NCBI GenBank assembly: GCA_020310875.1 | Contig: CM035423.1 | Coordinates: 140,700,723-140,764,722 of the forward strand | From: Ceratopteris richardii | Taxonomy: Eukaryota > Streptophyta > Polypodiopsida > Polypodiales > Pteridaceae | Direction of reading: 5' to 3' | DNA: 64,000 nt | In this document: positions 21,149 to 31,734 of the stretch, one piece after another | How positions within the stretch are numbered: the first letter of the stretch is position 1 | Layout of the letters: every line of letters begins with the position of its first letter | Program-made: the position numbers and the translations under genes | Notes under the pieces: model-generated | Seen by the model: only the letters and a program-made list of their open reading frames with translations | Database searches by the model: none | Told to the model about the DNA's origin: nothing

Positions 21149-22590
21149 GATCCTCTATCTGCATAGCCTCTTTGTAGCAAGAAGGCTCACCGGCATCTGT
21201 TAGCATAACAAAATCTAAACCTAGAACATATCTATCAGGTGGATGTGAGACACGTGCAGAACATCCCAATGTTTGTTGAACAAGAACATGTGCAGACTGA
21301 TTTGAATGGACATTCTCTTGAACATCCCTATGTGGAACATTTTTATGCATGCTAACCGGAGGACTAGTATCCTCAAACACCACTCTTCTCACTTCGACCT
21401 CCTTAATGGGCTCTTTATGCATCTTAGACTCATTGAAAATGACATCACTACTTCTGATCACTGTCCGTGTTTCAGGATCCCATAAGAGAGATCCAAATTG
21501 TCCTTCTCAACCATATCCAAGGAAAATGCATTTCTTTTACTTATGATCCAAATTTTGTCTAAGATTCTTGGGTATATGAACATATGATTCAGACCCAAAA
21601 ACTCGAAGATGATCATAATATGGTGCCTTCCCTGTCCACAACTCTTGTGCTACTTTCAGACCTTTGGCAGTACTAGATGAAAGGTTAATGACATGAGCTG
21701 CAGTCAATACTGCTTCTGCCCAAAAGCCTTGTGAGAGGTTTGCATGATGCAACATAGAGACTACTCTATCTTGAATAGTTCTATTCATCCTCTCAGCTAC
21801 ACCAATCTGTACTGGGGTATAAGGAGTTGTAATTTCTCTACGAATCCCTCTAGACTGACAGAAAAGGCTGAATTCATGTGAGGTATACTCACCCCCGTTA
21901 TCTTAATGTAAGGCCTTAAGCTTAGTTCCTTTTACAGTCTCAACTGAAGCAAGCCATTTTTTGAAAGTGGGGAATACCTCATCCTTCGATTTGATAGGAT
22001 ATACCCGAACTTTTCTAGTAGCATCATCTATGAAAGTGACAAAGTAGAGAGAACCACCTAAGGACCTAGTGGGCTTAGGACCACAGACATCTCTATGAAT
22101 GAGACCTAAAGGCTGAATTGAAGAGGTAATGTGCGTTCTATGCACATTTTTGGTTTTCTTTCCATATTGACAATGCTCACAAAATGAAAAATCGAAAAAA
22201 GATAACACAGGTAAGTAGCCAGAACGAGAAAGATTTCCCATTCACTACGAGATATAGGGCCCAAACGACCATGCCAAATACGAGCCATAGGTTGTTCAGT
22301 AACAGCTAACAAGTGTTCTTTCTGTGATACAAATAAAGGATAAAGTGAGCCAACTTTGCTTCCTTTTGCAATAACCATATTGCCCTTTGATATGTGAAAG
22401 GACTGAGCATAGAAGACCACCTTGTAACCAAGGTCATCAAGTTGACCAATTGACATCAAACTACATGATAACTAAGGTACATGGCGTACATTGTGCATAG
22501 TAAATTAAGAACCATCAATGAACTACACAACCACATCTCTAATCCCCACAACATCACACTGGTAAGAGTCACCAAGTCTCATGATATTCC
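21149..22590 (-). pseudogene. Copia-C protease end and integrase
   Basis: From 22590 leftward on the minus strand: the protease C-terminal half (MRLGDSYQCDVVGI), the pre-integrase segment (MARIWHGRLG), HCQYGKKTK of the zinc site, IHRDVCGP (first Asp), DNGGEY (second Asp, preceded by a stop), GVAERMNRTIQ (Glu kept). It starts mid-protease at 22590, exactly where Copia-2 ends at 10178 on the other strand. Gag is missing here, so the two are best read as halves of one element. Confidence 0.85.
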
Positions 22591-23577
22591 TTTGGACTCA
22601 CTCTCATAGGAACAGCCTTGACTTGGTTCCAACCACTAGATCCCAATCAATTTGGAGATATTGCGCAATTCTTTCAGGAATTCGTAGGGGAATTCACTAA
22701 GAGAGGGATTAAACATAATTCTTTGTTGTTAATCCATAGCTTCAAACAAAACCCCAATGAAATTGTGAAAACGCCAGCCCAAAGATTCAATCAATATGTT
22801 GATAGATGCCCAATAGCAGAAAGGCCCACGCAGCAAAAAATGATATCATTATTCTTGGAGGAACTGATGAACAAAACTTTGAGAACTTTAGTCTATGTGA
22901 AGAGGCTACAGACGTTGAGTGAATGTCTTCAAGAGTGTATTGACCTAGAGGAAAACCTAGTAGATGATCTCAAAAGTACACCCAGTCCTACAAAATCTGA
23001 AGACACTAGAAGCACAGTAACATCCACCTCTAGTAACATAGAAGAGTTAGCAGAGCTAGTAGCACAACATTTAGGAGTTCACAGACAAAGGAACTTCCAA
23101 CATCCACCAATGAGAGTACCTATGCTACGAAGATGCAGCCTATGTGGAGGGGACCACTGCACTCATATGTGTGTAAGAGGAGGAATGGGTTTGCCTGAAG
23201 CTTACCCTTACAATAGGCAGCCACATCAAGGAACTAACTCTATTGCCACATCGAACAAAAATACACCAATCATACCACTAAAAATTGCCCACTCAACAGG
23301 TAGATACGACCTGTACATCAACCTCAGTATAGGCCACATGGATACCCACCTAGAGAACTAGGAAGGGAGGTTCCTAGGTATAATCCCTATCCCGGACCAC
23401 CAATAGCACCTAGACCTTATGAGAAAGTACAATTTGGAAACCCTTAGCCGGTGTTAGGACCACAACTGCCACTTCCTCAACACGTAGTACTTGTCAAATA
23501 TGCTCAACCAGAGGAAAACTTAGAAAGAGCCATAGTGCCAGCCTCACCAATAGCCAGTACAGAATCAATGACAACAT
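22591..23577 (+). pseudogene. Gypsy-B gag capsid and zinc knuckle
   Basis: LIGTALTWFQPLDPNQFGD, then EFTKRGIKHNSLLLIHSF and RRLQT-type helices match retrotransposon gag. The knuckle CSLCGGDHCTHMC (about 23133-23171) has CX2CX3HX4C spacing, one residue shorter than the classic retroviral form and typical of Athila-like gags. A stop at 23361 is followed by decayed Pro/Tyr-rich tail sequence. Confidence 0.8.
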
Positions 23578-24440
23578 TTAAAAGAGATGCCATCATCTAA
23601 AGCAATGGCCAAATATGCAAAGATTGCTATAGTCCCTAGGAAAGAAAAAGGAGTAAAGATTGTAGAGGAAGTAGAAACAAGCTCCCAACCTAGAATGAGA
23701 GGTACTAAGAGGCTAAGGGAAATGATGCAAGCAGAAGCAGAAGTTCCAGCTACAAAGAGAACTCCAGCAAGGACATGACAAGGAGAGAAGAGTCCTAAGA
23801 AGAGGTACATATTATTAAATTGAATGAAGCATCCAATATTCAAATCAAAGAGACTTTGCTAGAGGGAGAGGTCCTATTCAAGAACCCCAAGGAAGAAAGG
23901 GTTGAAAATACAGTTGAAGAATCAGAACCCTTCACAGCAATAAGGGTAGTGGCGGAACCATCTCCTATGGATGTTACATTTCAAGGGAGTGCCATGAACA
24001 CTATTAATAAGGAGGAAGAAAGAAAAGAACCTGAAGTACAGCTCCAAATAAGGCAACCACATAACGAGACCATACACATGGAGCAAGGAAAGGATGTACG
24101 AATAGGGGAAGTTCCAAGCATTCTCAAGACATGGTTAAATGTGGACGTCGCTCAACTCAAGCCAGTAGTACAACAGATGATACGGACTACCATGGACAGT
24201 CAACAACTAATGCTTGAGGCTCATGCTGATTATGACAGAGCAATGGGGGAAAAGAACCAATTCATGAAGGACTCTTCATCGGATAAGATAACCAATTGTC
24301 TAAAGGTCCTAGCTACCTCCTCATCCACTGGATGCATGCGGTGGAAAGAAATGCGTCAGGTCCCAGAGGATGACGAAGAAGATTCAAGAACAAGACCTTT
24401 AAAGCATAACACTCACTTAAAAGAGAGTAGAGGTTAGCAA
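23578..24440 (+). pseudogene. Gypsy-B post-integrase ORF2 (acidic/coiled-coil type)
   Basis: Two frames (23587-23778 and 23820-24437). The first carries MPSSKAMAKYAKIAIVPRKE, the second NIQIKETLLEGEV, then FTAIRVVAEPSPMDVTFQGS and KTWLNVDVAQLKPVVQQMI. The same blocks occur in order in Gypsy-A (36075-37307, minus) and, for the second part, in Gypsy-Y (29565-30290). Family unknown; shared conservation indicates a real element gene. It joins gag directly at about 23578, a deletion junction. Confidence 0.7.
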
Positions 24441-24808
24441 AGTGAAGCATGTAGTGGAAGGAAGTAAACAGGCTCCAATCAATACAATAGGGTCAAATGT
24501 GTGAAGTCAAAGACATATCAGAAGACCAAAAGTTAGAAAGAGGTAGAGGCTGAGAAGTTGAAGAGAGTGACTAAGAACATCACACTCTTAGCCACTGATG
24601 GCATATGTGGTAGCCTGATTTAATGCAGCAACTTAGATAAACAATGTATGGAATACCAAAGGGATAATAGAAGCAAAGGATGAACTTCGGATAAAGTAAT
24701 AATTTTTTTGACAGTCCTTATTGCTTCTTGGACCACTGGGTGCATGCATTCAGGAGCCATAAACAAGATGCAGACAAAGGAACAAAGCCTATCAAGGGAG
24801 GATAGAGA
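24441..24808 (+). other. Gypsy-B 3' untranslated region
   Basis: No conserved frame. Ends in the polypurine tract. Confidence 0.5.
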
Positions 24809-24823
24809 CAAAGAGGGGGAGAG
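24809..24823 (+). other. Polypurine tract of Gypsy-B
   Basis: CAAAGAGGGGGAGAG touches the TGTTAC start of LTR-B. Confidence 0.85.
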
Positions 24824-25704
24824 TGTTACAGAGAAAAGAGGCACAAGAAGAGGAGCCCCAAAATTTTCAAATTAATGGGCATAATTTTCTTCGTCAAATC
24901 CTAGGAAATTCCATCAAAAGCTATGAAATGCACTAGAGGATTCCTCTAGATGCGTAAGCCCAACTCATTGTAATATATATCTTGTAAAATAGTAGGAAAT
25001 TAGAGATTAGCCAATAAAGTGTCGGTCACTTGTGTGAAAGGACCATTTTAGGGCACATGTATATAAGTCACTTGGTGACTCGTTCTAAAGACGTTTTGCC
25101 ATTATGAAGAAGGAGAGCTCAAAATTTTGAATTTGCTTCTTTCCTGTAGATATTCATCTTCTCTATGATCTTTTGTGTGTGTGTGAAGCTTGGAACGTGT
25201 GTGTAGGACTATTGTCTACCCCTCCCCATCACTTTCGAACTACTATAGTGTGTGTGTGAGCAAATACGAGTTGTGGAGTGAGTGAAGGTGTTTCCCGCCA
25301 TTCACTATTTTAGCCATAACTTGAAGAACGGTTGTCAGATTCAAGTGAAAATACCACTAGTATATGCGTCTCGTCAAGAGCTTCGAAAGAACCTACGATT
25401 GGCCATATTCGGAGTTTGAAGCTGGGAGAAACATTCGTATTTGTGTTTACTACTGTAAGTGGTATCGCAATAGACATTTTCAGAGTTTAAGTGAGTTGGA
25501 GAGGTAGTTTGGTCTTTTCTCTTGCATTTAACTCAACCACTTCACTTTCCATCATGTGTGCACACGTCCTCATACACTTGGTTCGGTAGGTTCTTTGGAT
25601 TGATAATTAAGCATGTGTCAATCCACCACTATACGTACTTGTGTGGCAAATGAGATTTATTCTCTTTGACACAAGTCCCTAAGACCTTGTGACTTAGGTA
25701 CACA
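24824..25704 (+). repeat. 3' LTR-B of Gypsy-B
   Basis: 881 bp, TGTTACAGAG...GGTACACA, with a TATA-like GTATATAAG near 25059 and GT-rich tracts near 25165-25260. Homologous over its length to 50826-51714. Gypsy-Y RNase H coding sequence resumes at 25705. Confidence 0.9.
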
Positions 25705-25850
25705 TCATGTAAGAGCGGATCACCTATCTCAAATGACACACGGAGAACCACCCAATGGAGTGGTTGATGATCTATCGTATACGTACTTATTCAATTTAGA
25801 AGTGTGTCCAAAATGGGCAGAAAAGTTAATACCAATCCTCACGCATGGAC
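25705..25850 (+). pseudogene. Gypsy-Y RNase H C-terminal fragment
   Basis: Matches Gypsy-A at 61018-61155: VRADHLS, then EPPNGVVDD and LFNLEVCPKWAEKLIPI. Cut on the left by LTR-B and on the right by the solo LTR, with one stop. Confidence 0.75.
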
Positions 25851-26405
25851 TGTAAGACAATAGTTACGCAATATAACACAGGAGCAATAACAGAGAAGAT
25901 AACAGATATAGGAGAATCTCAACAATTTTCTACTAGCAGCAAGTACAAAGATGATGACGTTGTCCACCCGTGCGCTCTCAAGGTAGAGCTTAAATGGTGA
26001 TCTAGACAACTCTAGATAGGGAGATACAAGGTAGAGGTATGCTGGCTCAACTCGGTGTCTTAGGTAGTGCAGAAGTCATGTATATATAGGATCATGGGTG
26101 GCCTGCCATGGACGGCTATACATGGGCGGTAGAGCGTGGGCGGCCACCGCCCGCGTAATTGCCATACACGGCTTAGACTGGTTGAACCGACCTAACAAAT
26201 ATAAATGATTTCTGACTCCGACAATTGGGGACCCTGATAACTCCCTTTCCTTATAATATCTTACATGGTCCAATATGACCTTCATCCAACATTCAAGTTG
26301 GGATTCCCATCAATTGGGTAATGCATGCTTGGCTTCTCCTCATAAAGGGGGCCTTACAAAATGTGCATACAATCATGAGGGGTAGACATTGATCATATAC
26401 TAACA
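25851..26405 (-). mobile_element. Solo LTR in Gypsy-Y
   Basis: On the minus strand TGTTAGTATATGATC...TTGTCTTACA, 555 bp, with a TATA box (CCTATATATACATG) and a GC-rich palindromic patch (GGGCGGCCACCGCCCGCG on the plus strand). Perfect target duplication TGGAC at 25846-25850 and 26406-26410. Removal rejoins Gypsy-Y with the same order as Gypsy-A. No internal region, so it formed by LTR-LTR recombination. Family not otherwise seen here. Confidence 0.92.
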
Positions 26406-26410
26406 TGGAC

Positions 26411-28080
26411 CACTTCATAGGATCAACTAAGATACCAAGAAAGAGTTTCTACAATAATGTAATTTACATATTGCAGCAGGTAGTTTGTACTACAAAGAAC
26501 CAAATGGCATATTATTGAGATGTGTAGAAGAGGCAGAACAAAAGAACTTAATGGAACAAGCTCATGTGAATTGATGGAACATTCATAAGGGAGTTTATGG
26601 CACAATAAGAGAGTAAAAAAGATTGGGGATATGCTAGCCAGACATGCCAAACGACGTACATGAACACATTAGCAGTTTTCAAGAATGCCAGAAGAATACC
26701 CCAGAGGACCTGCATCTTTACAATTCTCTACCATAGCACCAACATGGAGTAAAGCATTGGTAAACACAAACACAAACACACAAGGAAGGAGCTAGTCTAA
26801 AACGGAAGCCGAATCTAGAGGAAATGAGTAAGGACTATACAATAATAGGAAAACAACTATTCAAAAGGGGAAAGGACAATCAGCTACGATTATGTGTACA
26901 TGAAGGAGAATATTTACCCATTTTAGAGATGGCACATGCAGGAGTAGCGTGAGGACATTTTTCAGCTGAAAATTTTGTAAAAATAATTCTCTTTGCCAGC
27001 TTGTGGTGGCCAACTCTACACATGGATGCCAACATGTATGTATGAAGCTCTGAGGTGTGCCAAAGAGCCAAGTATCCTATGAGAAGAGATGACATGCCTC
27101 TAAGACCCATAATTTGAACAAGAGTCTTTTCCAAATGGGCCATTGATTTCATAGGACCTATAAATCCTCGAGCCAAAGGATCACATGTCGAATATATAAT
27201 AGTAGCCATTGATTATTTAACAAAATGGGTAGAAGGAAAATCAACGAGGAAAAATGATGTGCAAACTATAGCTAATTTTCTCTTCGAAAATATCTTTACT
27301 CACATTGGATTGCCAATAGAGATAGTGAGTGATAGGGGAACACACTTCATCAACAAAGTAATAGAATCACTGATGATGAATTCCTTGTGATTCACAAAAA
27401 ATCAGCCCCTTACCACCCAAAAGCCAATGGTCAAGCTGAGAGTTCCAATAACGTATTGTGCACTATGTTGACCAAAATACTAAACCACAAAAGGTGGGAC
27501 TGGGACAAACAATTGCATCATGCAATTTGGGCCTTTTATGTGGCTTACAAGATGGCCATTGGAACCACTCCATTCAATTTAGTTTATGGACAAAATGCAA
27601 TCTTACCCATTGATTTTTTAGTTCCTACTCTATGCATAGCACGACAGAACGAGTGGACAGGCCATGAACTATCCCAAAAATTGGACCAAATTGAATAAGT
27701 GCACTAAACAAGACTACAAGCCATAACAGGAATTTATGCAGCTAAAAGGAGATAGAAAGCCTATTACGATGCACGTATTAAGGACAAGGGCTTAAAGGAA
27801 GGTGATTTGGTATTATTGTACACATTGAAAGAGCATGCAAAGAAATTGCACAACGAGGATATGGACCATTATTGATAAATGGAATCTCGACAAGCAGAGC
27901 AGTAAACTTAGCCACATTAGACAAAGAGGTACTTCCCAGCTACATTAGTGGTTGTAGAGTTAAAAGGTATATAGAACCTTTAACGGACTAAATGTTAGCA
28001 TGACTTGTGGGAGCATAAAATCAAAAAAAAAAAAGAAGAAAGGATCAGAGAACAAGCTCGAATGGAAGCTCTAGAACGAA
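26411..28080 (+). pseudogene. Gypsy-Y integrase remnant
   Basis: After decayed linker sequence, YLPILEMAHAGVA, then HFSAENFVKIILFASLWWPT and CQRAKYPMRRDDMPL of the zinc domain (CQRAK kept, the preceding Cys changed). Core: WAIDFIGP (first Asp), SDRGTHF (second Asp), GQAESSNN (Glu). A frameshift near 27380 splits the core. The C-terminal domain has KAYYDARIKDKGLKEGDLVL. Many stops. Confidence 0.85.
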
Positions 28081-28205
28081 TCAGGAAGCAAAAAGAGTGG
28101 ATGTGACAAAGAGATGAACGATATATCCAAGGAGAGGAATTGATACCCATGGCAAACTACCAAGTGGATAATGCAAAAAATGCAAGCAATAGTATTTCCT
28201 GACCA

Positions 28206-28500
28206 TACTTAAACCTAGGAATCGGAAACATGGAATATCAATTAGTGGATGCCATGATTGACAAAGGAACGACACTAAGTTGCATGCGAGTATCGTTGGC
28301 CACTCACCTTAAAATGGCCATGAGTCCCACTAAGGCATATATGATAGGAATCAGAGGACAAATTAACGAATGTATAGGAGAAGTATTAATGTCCCTTCAT
28401 CTAGGAAATTCCAATATGGAGCAAAGATTCTTGGTATGCAAAGATGAAGATCTGATCCTAGGACAAGATTGAATCTTTGAGAATGAAGTCAGCATAGTAC
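28206..28500 (+). pseudogene. Retropepsin-like domain downstream of Gypsy-Y integrase (ORF1 start)
   Basis: VDAMIDKGTTLSCMRVSLAT resembles the active-site turn of retropepsins, with DTG/DSG replaced by DKG. MIGIRGQINECIGEV and LILGQD, followed by a stop and then IFENEV, match the flap and the hydrophobic-ILG-D/W block. Gypsy-A has the same domain on the minus strand at 38503-39195 with ILGQDWIIENEV intact, and Gypsy-N at 43250-43462. It is separate from the canonical protease between gag and RT (56866-57150 in Gypsy-A). Role unknown; this copy lacks the normal catalytic motif. Confidence 0.65.
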
Positions 28501-29435
28501 ACCTTACACAAGGATACATATCGACCAAAATAGGGCATAAAGAAGTCTTTAGTTTGTTGGAAGCTAGATCATCACAAATCCTTAGCACAATCTCACCCAA
28601 GGAAGCAGACTTGAAGGAAGATAGGGAAGAAGATTCTAGTAAGGATGTGTCTCATGGGTGCCTTAATCTAGACTTACCTGTGACTAGTGAGGTGTTGCAT
28701 GACTTTGTAACCGATTCTACTATAGAATATGAGATTGAGGGAAAAAATGAGGACATTGCTCAACCATAAAACACTATAAGGAAAAAATCGATAGGGATGT
28801 CAACCACGAGAATACCACCTCAAACGAACATGCAGGTACAATGGGTACACAAAGATAAATTTCCTCAACATGCTAGTACAACACTAGAACAGTTCAACCA
28901 TCTAGCAAAAACACAGCGAAACAACCACTGCTCAAAATATCAAGGGGATAAACCAAGAATTCCTCATGTATGGCTTCCAAAATCATTAGTGGAGGCTCAA
29001 AAATCACAGCAATGCATATGGATGCCGAAAGCAGTCTGAAGTGCAGCAAATCAAGAGATAAAAAAACTCAAAGAAATGTCATACCGATAGAATAAAGCAA
29101 AGGAAACTGTCAAGGATCACAAAAAACCCCAAAAGACCACAACATGGGAAACCCAATCCAAAAACATGAATAAGTCAAAGACCACACTCAATAGTAGAGG
29201 AAAAGGAACGCGAAAGAGGATCATGCCAAAAGCACAAACTACAAAGTTAATATGGAGACCCAAGAAGCGACAAGGAATGGACCAAACATATCAAGAAGAC
29301 TCTTCTTGCACTCATAAAGTAACCATAGCATCCAGAGTATGCATGATAGGGCCACATTACAAAGCCACACATTCGGCACATAGCTTCTTCAATAAAAGTA
29401 GTGATGCACATTTCCATAGCCGGAATAGGACTTAG
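28501..29435 (+). pseudogene. Gypsy-Y ORF1, basic Trp-Pro-Lys motif region
   Basis: Acidic stretch first (DLKEDREEDSSKDVSHG), then a basic region with a chain of motifs conserved in the other two copies: WVHKDKFP, VWLPKSLVEAQK, IWMPKAV, LIWRPKKRQ and CMIGPHYKATHSAHSFF. Frames are broken by stops at 28767 and 29038. I recognise no family. The motif chain suggests short peptide contacts, for example with nucleic acid or gag (inference). Confidence 0.55.
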
Positions 29436-29462
29436 CTTCTACGATCATAGGAATGATCATCC

Positions 29463-29515
29463 GGTGTAAATAAATAAATGCTTTGCCTAAAAACTAACCT
29501 ATTGTTTCCTTTCAG
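29463..29515 (+). promoter_or_regulatory. Conserved spacer resembling a mini-intron or splice acceptor
   Basis: TGTAAATAAATAAATGCTT is followed by a pyrimidine-rich tract ending TTTCCTTTCAG. The same 19 bases and a matching TTTTCTTTCAG end lie in Gypsy-A (minus, 38043-37993), between ORF1 and ORF2. This looks like a splice acceptor that could give ORF2 its own mRNA (inference). The stop codons in the conserved block also separate the ORFs. Confidence 0.5.
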
Positions 29516-29564
29516 ACTTGAAAATTAAAAAAAAAGTATCATAAGGTACCTTACTTGTCTCAAC

Positions 29565-30290
29565 TTGCAAGAAGTCATGGAGGAAACTCACAAGTTCATG
29601 GAAGGACATATCAATTTACCACGTCAAGGGCATCATTACCATCAAGCCCATACAACATACATGCCAGGCAAGAGGCTAACAAAATTCCATCGGTACCAAG
29701 AATTGGGGTTAGTCAATTCCAGCTCATCATCTGAAATCCAAGAAACACATGAACAATCAACTATGAACATCAAATATATTAGGAGGGAATCAAATGATGA
29801 TGGTAAATGGGATGAAATAGATCAATTCAAGGATTCACTTGAAGTGGAAAGAAAAAAGCGGGATCAAATTTTGGATGCGACATTCGAAGATGGAAAAAAA
29901 GAGAGGACAATGGAAAAAGAGGATATACACACATTACAAATGAATGACACAACAAAGCTTCAAGTCAAAGAAACCCACCTTGACAATCAAGCTACAATGA
30001 AGAATTCAAAAGAAGAGCAAAAACAAGAAGAAATTGGGGAATAAGAACCATTCACGCCTATAAGAATAGTAGCAGAACCTTCACCTCTAGATGTGACATT
30101 TCAAGGGAGTGCTACTAAGTCTACCACATCTAAAGAGGAAGAACATCAAATTCACCATAACACAATAATACATATTGAAAAGGGTAAGGATGTACAAACA
30201 TGTGAAGAACTGAGCATACCAAAGACATGGCTCAATGTGGACGGGGCACAACTAAAGCCAGTCATGAAACAAATGATCTAGACAGCCATG
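29565..30290 (+). pseudogene. Gypsy-Y ORF2, acidic middle region
   Basis: HINLPRQGHHYH, then RRESNDDGKWDEID, then FTPIRIVAEPSPLDVTFQGS and KTWLNVDGAQLKPVMKQMI. The same blocks in the same order occur in Gypsy-A (minus) and Gypsy-B. The N-terminal domain seen in Gypsy-A at 37414-37977 is missing here, so this copy has a deletion after the splice-like spacer. Confidence 0.65.
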
Positions 30291-30342
30291 GATACACAAC
30301 AACAGCTCATGGAAGTAGATAACAATTATGACAAAGCATTAG

Positions 30343-30960
30343 ATGGAAAGAAATCAATTCAAGATGTTAAGTGAAGAGCTATCTGCTAGAATATTACATG
30401 CTCAACAGGCACTTACAAATAAAGAACAGGAGACCAAAGAAGCTATGGAAAGATGTACACTACTAACCGAAGAAAATCAGAAGATGCAATATCAGCTTAA
30501 GGAACTTCAAGACAAATATGCAGCAAATGAAGTTGAAAAGGTACGTATATCTAATAGAAGCAAAATCTTAGAAGCTCAAATAGAAGTATACATGGACAAG
30601 GCAGACAACCTGAGAAATAGGAATAAAGAATTAATGAATGCAATCATGCTTAATCAACCTCTAGAGGTGCAAGAAACTCAACAAAATAATACACAAGATT
30701 TAGAATCTCAGATAGCTAGGTATGCGGATCAGCTAAAGCACGAGCAAGAATTAAGAGAAGAGTGGGAAATGAAATATATGTATGACACAAATGAATTAAG
30801 AAAGAAATGGAAAGCAACTGAAGCATGGTACATTGAACAATGCTATGAGGATGCGAACCAAATGGCAATCTTAGGAGAAAGCAAGAAGCAAAGTGATATG
30901 GAGCTTGTAGTGGCAAAAGAACAGATAAAAGATAAAGATGAACTCATAAAAAATCTATAA
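30343..30960 (+). pseudogene. Gypsy-Y ORF2, coiled-coil region
   Basis: 205 aa, almost entirely charged and helical with heptads (SEELSARILHAQQALTNKEQ, ENQKMQYQLKELQDKYAANE), ending at TAA. It continues the preceding region after a frameshift near 30340. A long coiled coil suggests oligomerisation. No signal peptide or membrane segment is seen, so it does not look like an envelope protein despite its position. Confidence 0.65.
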
Positions 30961-31234
30961 GAATAGATTGCAAAGCAAAACAATCTAGGAACACCAATAG
31001 TTCAAAGCTCTCAAGCAGCTACTGTGAAGATTGAGAACTAAGCCAAAATGAGTGGGCATTACTGGTGTCCCAGCTTACGAGACAATTTGAAGATCAAGTC
31101 GTGAAATTACAAAAAGAAGCAAAAATCAAAAGCAAGAATTTAGGTCAAATTCTAAAGCCCATCCATGTCCCATACTGCCATTGATACATTCTCTTATACA
31201 CAAGAAGAATTTGACAAAGTAGATCCAATCTGGT
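30961..31234 (+). other. Gypsy-Y 3' tail
   Basis: AT-rich, still with traces of charged coding sequence (for example 31090-31140), no motif. No polypurine tract or intact LTR follows. Confidence 0.4.
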
Positions 31235-31363
31235 GACGAACTCATGCACTTGTGCATCTCACTTGCTCACGGTCATCATACCCTCCTTACATCTTCGTGA
31301 ATTGACAATTATGAGGTGGATCTCCTCATGTTGGTACTTGCCATTGTGGTAGAGTGACAGCTG
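31235..31363 (+). repeat. LTR-A fragment (U5 end)
   Basis: About 125 bp matching the end of LTR-A at 3299-3423, including 'gaattgacaattatgaggtg' and the terminal GAGTGACA. No PBS follows. Confidence 0.75.
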
Positions 31364-31734
31364 GACACATGTCTACTTTTTGACTAGTCATAGGAGCACA
31401 TGGGGAAAAGAGCTTATCTTATAAATATAGAAGTTCATTTTTGGGAAATGGAGCTTTTGGTTTACCTTGTGCTCCATGTACATATCTTTTAGAAATGAAT
31501 GGAACACCTCTTTTACTCTTAGATTATATGCACTTGTGTATTTTGTCTTCGAGTGTGAGACTAAGGTGTGTGTGCATGCTTGTCTCTCCTTTTTGTGTGA
31601 GTAGAATGTGTTGCATTTCTTATATTTTCCATTTGTGGACAAGGATCCTTGATGAACTTCCTCTCCATGTTCTCAAGGGTTTGTAGCATAGCTTTGAGCT
31701 CATGGCCAATGACTTGAGCATGATGTAGGGTTGG
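31364..31734. other. LTR-like scrap and unassigned DNA
   Basis: A TATA-like 'cttataaatata' near 31415 and GT-rich stretches recall an LTR, but I see no paired end. The minus strand has a short helical frame (31561-31779) with no assignable family. Confidence 0.3.

Larger units (their letters stand above)
22591..25704 (+). mobile_element. Gypsy-B, 3' part (late gag, post-integrase ORF, 3' LTR)
   Basis: Begins in the gag capsid region at a point downstream of where the minus-strand gag stops at 10179, with roughly 330 bp unaccounted for. Gag runs to about 23577 and joins directly to the post-integrase accessory ORF, so all of pol is deleted. A 3' LTR-B ends at 25704. The element is inserted in the RNase H region of Gypsy-Y. 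Confidence 0.8.
25705..31234 (+). mobile_element. Gypsy-Y, 3' part from RNase H to post-integrase ORF2
   Basis: Order: end of RNase H (25705-25850), solo LTR insertion (25851-26405), integrase (26411-28080), retropepsin-like and Trp-Pro-Lys ORF1 (28206-29435), splice-like spacer, ORF2 (29565-30960), tail. Upstream pol and gag are absent because Gypsy-B was inserted and the left side has since been rearranged. Closest relative in the window is Gypsy-A. Heavily decayed. Confidence 0.85.

Noticed and set aside
30343..30960. Coiled-coil ORF as a host structural protein such as a kinesin or myosin-like tail
   Set aside because: The blocks just before it are shared with two other gypsy copies and it follows integrase, so it belongs to the element.
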